Shown: positions 15,312-20,080 of the stretch, one piece after another
Position numbering within the stretch: position 1 is the stretch's first letter
Layout of the letters: each line of letters opens with the position of its first letter
DNA from: an uncultured Ruminiclostridium sp.
Lineage (GTDB): Bacteria; Bacillota; Clostridia; Oscillospirales; Ruminococcaceae
Direction of reading: 5' to 3'
DNA length: 20,080 nt
Assembly: GCA_934462775.1 (NCBI GenBank)
Contig: CAKSIR010000030.1
Coordinates: 1 to 20,080 of the forward strand
Translations under genes and position numbers: made by a program
Notes under the pieces: model-generated
Seen by the model: the letters and a program-made list of their open reading frames with translations, nothing else
Told to the model about the DNA's origin: nothing
The model's database searches: none

Positions 15312-18300
15312 CAAATTTCACCCTCGATTCTGTCCTCGGTTTCAAGATAAGCGCTGCGGATTGCGGCAAGCTGTTCTTCCGTTGCGTCCCAGTAGCCGCG
15401 CCTGCTGTACTCGGTCATCTGTTCAAGAATGTCCATATAGGCGTAAGGATTGTTTTCAGCCATTCTTCTGCGCATTTCCTCGTCCTCGGCGTATTTTGAG
15501 CAGAGATCGTTGTAAATCCATTGTTCGACCGCTCCCGTGGTTGCCGCAAGACCCATTACGTTCTCAAAACGCTCGGCGATTTTCTGTGCGCCGTGATACT
15601 TATGAGCAAGCATTCCGTCAATCCATTTCGGATTAAGCACTCTCGTGCGTATTCCTCTTGCAACGGATTTTTCGGCGCTTTCGGTAATCGGTCTGCCGCC
15701 TGTCGTATCCGTTATAAGCATTACCGCTTTCTTTCCCTTAACCATTTCAACCGACTTTGCAAGTCCGCCGAAAAACTCATAGTAATGGTCAAGGTCGGTA
15801 ATTTCGTACTCGTTGTTATCTCTTACCTGAGATACTATTTCAACGCTTTTCAGATTCTGCTCATACAGCGATTTTACATCGCCGCCGTGAGTTTTTCTGT
15901 TATAGGCGTAATGCAGGCTTGAAAGGAACTGACTTCCTATCTGTTCCTCGGTTTCCCATGCCTTGGTTTCAATAATGGACGTTATTCCCGTACCGTATTC
16001 GCCCTCGCGCGGTCCGAAAATTCTGGTAACGGAAAGCGCAGCCGCCTCGTCCTCATCGTACCCCTCGTCTATCAGATAATCGTACAGCTTTTGTGAATTT
16101 GCTTTCATGTAATTCTGCTCATCGGTTTCATCAGCTTCATTTACAAGATGAAGCAAATCGTCCATGTTGTCAATCAAATTCGGAAAAAGATCGCGGAAAA
16201 ATCCGCAGATGTTTATTGTAACGTCAATTCTCGGACGTTTCAGCTCCTCAATCGGAATAAGCTCGTACTTAGGATTCCATGCGCTGTTTGTCTTTGAAAG
16301 GCGCGCGCCGAGATAACCCATTATCTGACCTATGGTTTCGCCCTGCGTCCTTGAGGTTTCAAGCCCCCACAGAATTACCGCCGTGGAATTGGGATAGCAG
16401 CCGTTCTGCTCGTAATAGGTTTTTATAGTGTTTTCAGCAATTTTTGCGCCGCGCTGATAGGCTGTCAGCGTAGGAACAAAGCGCTGGTCAAACTGAACAA
16501 GATTGTATCCGCTCGGCAGAACCTCCGGATTTCTGTAAATATCGCCTGCTGCCTTTGCGGGAATATAACCGCTGTCAAGGGCGTTTATAAGCTGTGATTT
16601 TTCGGCATTGTGAAGCACGCTGTCATACACTTTTCTGCCATACTCAATTGCAGCCGCAATTTCCTGCGGCACATTCTGCGCAGCAAAATACCGTTCAAAC
16701 CACTCGTCAGCCTTTGCGTCTATCTTTGCAATTGCCTCATAATCGCCTTTATCCTCAAGAGCTTCTATGTTAAGTCCGTCCTGCTCGGCAGCAATATCCC
16801 GCAATGCCTTTACACCATCGCGGCTGTTTCTGAGCAATCCTCTGACGTAGGTTTCCGCCTCGTTTTCAGTGTAGTTTTCTCCGAAAACGTGCAGTCCCTT
16901 TGGTATGAGCGACCTGTTCATGCGGTACAGCTCTTTTTCAATTTCGTCAATGTCGCCGCTCAAATTGAGCTTTTCGGCAAGCGCTTTAACATTTCTCAGC
17001 ACATCATCGGCAGCGCTTTCGGAAAAAGCAAGCTGATGATGATAGTCGTCAAGCATTGAGTTAAGCTCGGCATATTCGCCGTACAGTCCGCTCTTGATAA
17101 AAACGGGAGGCTGATAGCTTATGATTGCAGCACGGGAGCGTCTTTTTGCAATAGTTGCTTCCGACGGATTTCCGCAGTAATAAAGGTAAAAATGCGGGAT
17201 ATTTCCAACCAGTAAATCCGGATAGCAGCTGCCGCTCATACCGCATTCCTTGCCCTTGAGAAACTCCAATGTGCCGTGAGTTCCAACGTGGATTATTGCG
17301 TCCGCGCCGAATTCATCATGCAGATATTTATAAAAAGCGATATACTGATGGTGCGGCGGAATCGACTTGTCGTGATACAGCTTTTCCTGATCCTCGTGTA
17401 CGCCTCTGGAGGGCTGAAGTCCGATCAGCACATTCCCGAAAATGGCGGCAGGAATCTGAAAATCTCCGTTATCATCAGTCATTATTTTTCCCGCAGGCTC
17501 GCCCCACGCGTCGATTACCGCCTTTTTGTCGGCAAATCCGTCAAGAAACTTTTTGTACTTTTTCAGCGGATATGTAATCATTTCCTCGCAGCCGTCTGAG
17601 TATTTACCCGAGTTTACAAGCTTTCCTGCGGTAAACACCTCCATAAGCTCTTCGGCTGTTTTCGGTTCTGTATCGTAGCCGTTTTCCTTAAGCGCGGACA
17701 ACATTCCCGAAACCGATCGGAATGTATCAAGAAATGCGCCGCCGAACAGATTTGCCTCTCCGGGAGGATAGTTATAGCAGATAATTGCCACCTTCCGCTT
17801 GTCGGCTGATTTTTTTCCGAGGGAAATATATCTGTTCATGCTGTCTGCAAGGCCGTCAAGACGTTCGGAAATAACCGATATTTCATCGGTAGTAACGTCA
17901 TATTCCTCGTGGTAGACAGGCTCGGTTTTAGCTCCGATGGGAATAGTATCTATTGCGCCGTCCTGCTCAGGCAGCATAACCGAAATGAGAACCTCAGACG
18001 AAGTGCTTCCCTGCACCGAATCAAGCCAATCGTGTTCCGTTCTCCTCGACATGAAAAACGGGTGAAGGTACGGCACGTTGAATTCCTCAAGCATACCCGT
18101 GCCTGCTTTCAAATCGCCGCCCATGGGCCCCGCCGACAGGCGGAACGACATGAAGTTGAGGATTATATCGGTCTTTTTCGGCAGGAACGTACCGAGAAGC
18201 TTTTTAACCGTTCCGTCTGATATGCTTTCAGAACCTGAAACGGCGATGGGAAGTACATTAACGCTTTCGCGGAGCTTCTGCACGATTTTCCACACTGCGC

Positions 18301-18997
18301 CGGAATAATCCATAGGATAGATATGACCGTAAAACAGCAGCGCCGCAGCAGGCTTTTCTTCATCGTAAGGAAAATCCGCCTTGAACTCGTCAAAGCTGCC
18401 GTAATACTTCATATCGCAGGGACGGCAGACTCCCGCAGGAACCGCCTCTCTGGGAGGGAGCGGCTTTGGCAAGCCCTTTACGCCGCCGTAATCGCGAAGT
18501 ATCAGATACAGCATATTGAGAATGTTCGAGTAATCCGCAACATAGAAATACTTGCAAATATAGGAATAATTCTTCATGTCGCGCATTTTGCCCGGCATTA
18601 TTTTGCCGAGAGCCTCAGCCATATTCTGCATTTTCTTCATCGCAGCCATATCAGGCTTTTTGCCGCCGCTCGATTTCATGCTTTCGGCTGAAAAGTCGCC
18701 AAGACGGAGATATTCTCTTGCGGAATTTCCGTAAGGAATCACGTTTCCGCCGCACTTTTCAAGCCCCCTGTAAACAGCCTTGACCGTTTCAACGGGACTG
18801 CCCATTAAATCCACAAAAACCATATCAGCCGTTTCAATATCGGAAATAAGCCGCTCTGTTTTCTCTCTGCTGTACTCGGTCACTGCATAATAAAGCCTTA
18901 AATCCAGCGAACCCGGCGAAAGCTTGTTTATTTCTCCCGCCGCCTTGATAAGACAGCATATCGACGGCGCGGAAACCGTTATAAATGTAAATTTCAT
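15311..18997 (-). CDS. CobN/ChlH-family large chelatase subunit
   Basis: The 1228-residue protein is full length for the CobN/BchH family, whose members bind the tetrapyrrole and insert the metal with ATPase partners. Hallmarks are [12 protein letters not shown] (409-420) and [16 protein letters not shown] (568-583) with His570, His574 and a Glu. [11 protein letters not shown] and [12 protein letters not shown] follow (590-620). An N-terminal C-R-P-C pair is at 191-194. CobN (cobalt, hydrogenobyrinate diamide) and BchH (magnesium, protoporphyrin) cannot be told apart by eye. No other corrin or chlorophyll gene is in the window. It follows the ABC ATPase by 12 bp, so substrate is probably imported. 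A heme or nickel tetrapyrrole role is also possible. Confidence 0.93.
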   Translation of the reverse strand: MKFTFITVSAPSICCLIKAAGEINKLSPGSLDLRLYYAVTEYSREKTERLISDIETADMVFVDLMGSPVETVKAVYRGLEKCGGNVIPYGNSAREYLRLGDFSAESMKSSGGKKPDMAAMKKMQNMAEALGKIMPGKMRDMKNYSYICKYFYVADYSNILNMLYLILRDYGGVKGLPKPLPPREAVPAGVCRPCDMKYYGSFDEFKADFPYDEEKPAAALLFYGHIYPMDYSGAVWKIVQKLRESVNVLPIAVSGSESISDGTVKKLLGTFLPKKTDIILNFMSFRLSAGPMGGDLKAGTGMLEEFNVPYLHPFFMSRRTEHDWLDSVQGSTSSEVLISVMLPEQDGAIDTIPIGAKTEPVYHEEYDVTTDEISVISERLDGLADSMNRYISLGKKSADKRKVAIICYNYPPGEANLFGGAFLDTFRSVSGMLSALKENGYDTEPKTAEELMEVFTAGKLVNSGKYSDGCEEMITYPLKKYKKFLDGFADKKAVIDAWGEPAGKIMTDDNGDFQIPAAIFGNVLIGLQPSRGVHEDQEKLYHDKSIPPHHQYIAFYKYLHDEFGADAIIHVGTHGTLEFLKGKECGMSGSCYPDLLVGNIPHFYLYYCGNPSEATIAKRRSRAAIISYQPPVFIKSGLYGEYAELNSMLDDYHHQLAFSESAADDVLRNVKALAEKLNLSGDIDEIEKELYRMNRSLIPKGLHVFGENYTENEAETYVRGLLRNSRDGVKALRDIAAEQDGLNIEALEDKGDYEAIAKIDAKADEWFERYFAAQNVPQEIAAAIEYGRKVYDSVLHNAEKSQLINALDSGYIPAKAAGDIYRNPEVLPSGYNLVQFDQRFVPTLTAYQRGAKIAENTIKTYYEQNGCYPNSTAVILWGLETSRTQGETIGQIMGYLGARLSKTNSAWNPKYELIPIEELKRPRIDVTINICGFFRDLFPNLIDNMDDLLHLVNEADETDEQNYMKANSQKLYDYLIDEGYDEDEAAALSVTRIFGPREGEYGTGITSIIETKAWETEEQIGSQFLSSLHYAYNRKTHGGDVKSLYEQNLKSVEIVSQVRDNNEYEITDLDHYYEFFGGLAKSVEMVKGKKAVMLITDTTGGRPITESAEKSVARGIRTRVLNPKWIDGMLAHKYHGAQKIAERFENVMGLAATTGAVEQWIYNDLCSKYAEDEEMRRRMAENNPYAYMDILEQMTEYSRRGYWDATEEQLAAIRSAYLETEDRIEGEI

Positions 18998-19009
18998 TAT
19001 AAGCCTTTC

Positions 19010-19804
19010 TCAGTCGTTCTTTACTCTTTTTGCGTAAAAAATCGGACTGCCGTCCTCGGTATCGGCAAGAACCTCCGCCTTTACTCTGAATACCGTTTCA
19101 AGCTCGCCGTCCTTTATCAGCTTCCACGGCTCGCCGATTGTGTGTATTTTCTTGTCGCGCAGCACTATCAGCTCGTCCGAAAACCTCGCTGCGTGATTCA
19201 TGTCGTGCAGCACCATTACAACGGTTATTCCGTCCTCCCTGTTGAGCTTTGAAACAAGCTCCATTATCTCAAGCTGATGAGCGATGTCAAGATAGGTTGT
19301 AGGTTCGTCAAGGAGCATTATTTCAGGCTTCTGCGCAATCGCCATTGCAATCCACGCCCTCTGACGTTCGCCGCCTGAAAGAGCGTTTATTTTCCTGTTC
19401 TGAAGCGCGGTCATGCCTGTTCGTTCAATTGCCCAGTCTACAATTCCGGTGTCCTCGCCTGTGCCGCCCTCCCACCATTTTTTGTGGGCGTATCTTCCGT
19501 ACTGAACCAGCGTCCTTACGGTAATGTCGCTCATTCCCGTATTAGTCTGACCAAGCACAGCCATTTTTCTTGCAACAAGCTTTGTGTTTGTTTTGAAGAT
19601 ATTCGTTCCGTCAAGGAGAACCTCGCCGCAGTCAGGCTTCAGATTTCTGCTCATTGCCCGTATGAGAGTGGTTTTTCCGCAGCCGTTCGGACCGATTATT
19701 GAATAAATTTTCCCGCGCTCAATGTCAAGCGTAACGCCGTCAAGAATAAGGCTGTTCTTGTAGCCTGCTTTCAGTTTTTTTACCGATAAAATTGTTTCTG
19801 ACAT
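19010..19804 (-). CDS. FecE/BtuD/HmuV-type ABC transporter ATPase
   Basis: The 264-residue ATPase has Walker A G-P-N-G-C-G-K-T-T (~38-46), a Q-loop (L-G-Q-T-N), signature L-S-G-G-E-R-Q-R, Walker B I-M-L-L-D-E-P and H-loop V-L-H-D. The sequence T-Y-L-D-I-A-H-Q-L-E-I-M is characteristic of the iron-siderophore/heme/cobalamin importer group. It powers uptake through the FecCD-type permease that ends 5 bp upstream. The start at 19804 has a GAAAG/GTAGG type ribosome binding site. Family is secure, but the ligand (ferric siderophore, heme, corrinoid or other tetrapyrrole) is not determinable from the ATPase. Confidence 0.95.
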   Translation of the reverse strand: MSETILSVKKLKAGYKNSLILDGVTLDIERGKIYSIIGPNGCGKTTLIRAMSRNLKPDCGEVLLDGTNIFKTNTKLVARKMAVLGQTNTGMSDITVRTLVQYGRYAHKKWWEGGTGEDTGIVDWAIERTGMTALQNRKINALSGGERQRAWIAMAIAQKPEIMLLDEPTTYLDIAHQLEIMELVSKLNREDGITVVMVLHDMNHAARFSDELIVLRDKKIHTIGEPWKLIKDGELETVFRVKAEVLADTEDGSPIFYAKRVKND

Positions 19805-19809
19805 AATGC

Positions 19810-20080
19810 CTACTTTCTGAGCAGGAACAGGAAGAACGGAACTCCCAGCACTGCCATAACTATTCCCACAGGTATTTCCGTAGGGCTGAGCACGGTTCTT
19901 GCAAAGGTGTCGCTGAACATTACAAGCGCAGCGCCCAAAAGCGCCGACGCCGGGAACATTATCTTGTAATTGTTTCCCAGAATCAGCCTTATGCTGTGCG
20001 GAACGATAAGTCCGACAAAGCCGAGCAGACCGACAACGCTTACCGCAGATGCCGCAAGAAGCGCTGCAAGTGCCGTAAAT
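19810..20080 (-). CDS. FecCD/BtuC-type ABC permease, C-terminal part (partial at window edge)
   Basis: About 90 C-terminal residues are present, with the start beyond the right edge. They contain G-L-L-G-F-V-G-L-I-V-P-H-S-I-R-L-I, then P-A-S-A-L-L-G-A-A-L-V, P-T-E-I-P-V-G-I-V and the end G-V-P-F-F-L-F-L-L-R-K. These are classic end motifs of FecCD/BtuC permeases (coupling helix and last two membrane helices). The TAG stop at 19810-19812 is 5 bp before the ATG of the ATPase gene. A substrate-binding lipoprotein would be expected further upstream, outside the window. Confidence 0.93.
   Translation of the reverse strand, partial: FTALAALLAASAVSVVGLLGFVGLIVPHSIRLILGNNYKIMFPASALLGAALVMFSDTFARTVLSPTEIPVGIVMAVLGVPFFLFLLRK

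Noticed and set aside
15311..18997. Naming the large subunit cobN, bchH or hmuS
   Set aside because: Family motifs are shared by all three groups and no pathway gene in the window settles the metal or tetrapyrrole.
1..20080. CRISPR arrays, tRNA or rRNA genes, insertion sequences
   Set aside because: No regularly spaced direct repeats, no cloverleaf or rRNA-like stretch and no transposase frame were seen.

Overview
The window looks like chromosome of a low-to-mid GC anaerobic Firmicute, most likely a clostridial gut bacterium of the Ruminococcus/Oscillospiraceae kind. This is inferred from several features: AGGAGG-type ribosome binding sites, many lipoproteins with Thr/Ala/Glu-rich tails, a Cys T-box leader, a lon-engB pair, a WalJ/YycJ-type hydrolase and a FecCD-type uptake system. 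Species identity is an inference. Every large gene lies on the minus strand, so transcription runs mainly right to left. One 40-residue membrane protein gene lies on the plus strand.

Region 1 (1-2700). At the left edge is the first 14 codons of an ABC transporter ATPase, with a promoter, a perfect 11-bp-arm palindrome (probable operator) and an upstream terminator. A 220-bp hairpin-rich intergenic repeat-like element follows. Next comes a murA-walJ-like pair (cell wall precursor synthesis plus a metallo-beta-lactamase-fold hydrolase) behind a good promoter.

Region 2 (2775-4650). Two cyclophilin-type lipoproteins sit in tandem behind one promoter. The promoter-distal copy keeps the cyclophilin active-site residues and the proximal copy has lost them.

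Region 3 (4676-7371). A cysE-cysS operon makes O-acetylserine and charges tRNA-Cys. It is controlled by a T-box leader whose UGC specifier and UGGA tRNA-end-binding sequence both fit tRNA-Cys. Back to back with the T-box promoter is a plus-strand promoter for the 40-residue membrane protein. A 25-codon candidate ORF follows cysS.

Region 4 (7333-10818). A lon-engB (lonA-ysxC) pair with a strong promoter is followed upstream by a 348-bp intergenic stretch holding two long hairpins.

Region 5 (10819-20080). An orphan lipoprotein with its own promoter comes first, then the most interesting locus. Read in transcription order this is FecCD-type permease (partial), FecE/BtuD-type ATPase, a 1228-residue CobN/ChlH-family large chelatase subunit, a BchI-type AAA+ subunit, a BchD-type AAA+/VWA subunit and a small lipoprotein. 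Spacing is 12 bp or less through the chelatase genes, with overlapping stop/start codons, so these form one operon. It joins a complete three-subunit ATP-dependent tetrapyrrole chelatase to a siderophore/heme/corrinoid-type importer. The substrate and metal cannot be read from the sequence.
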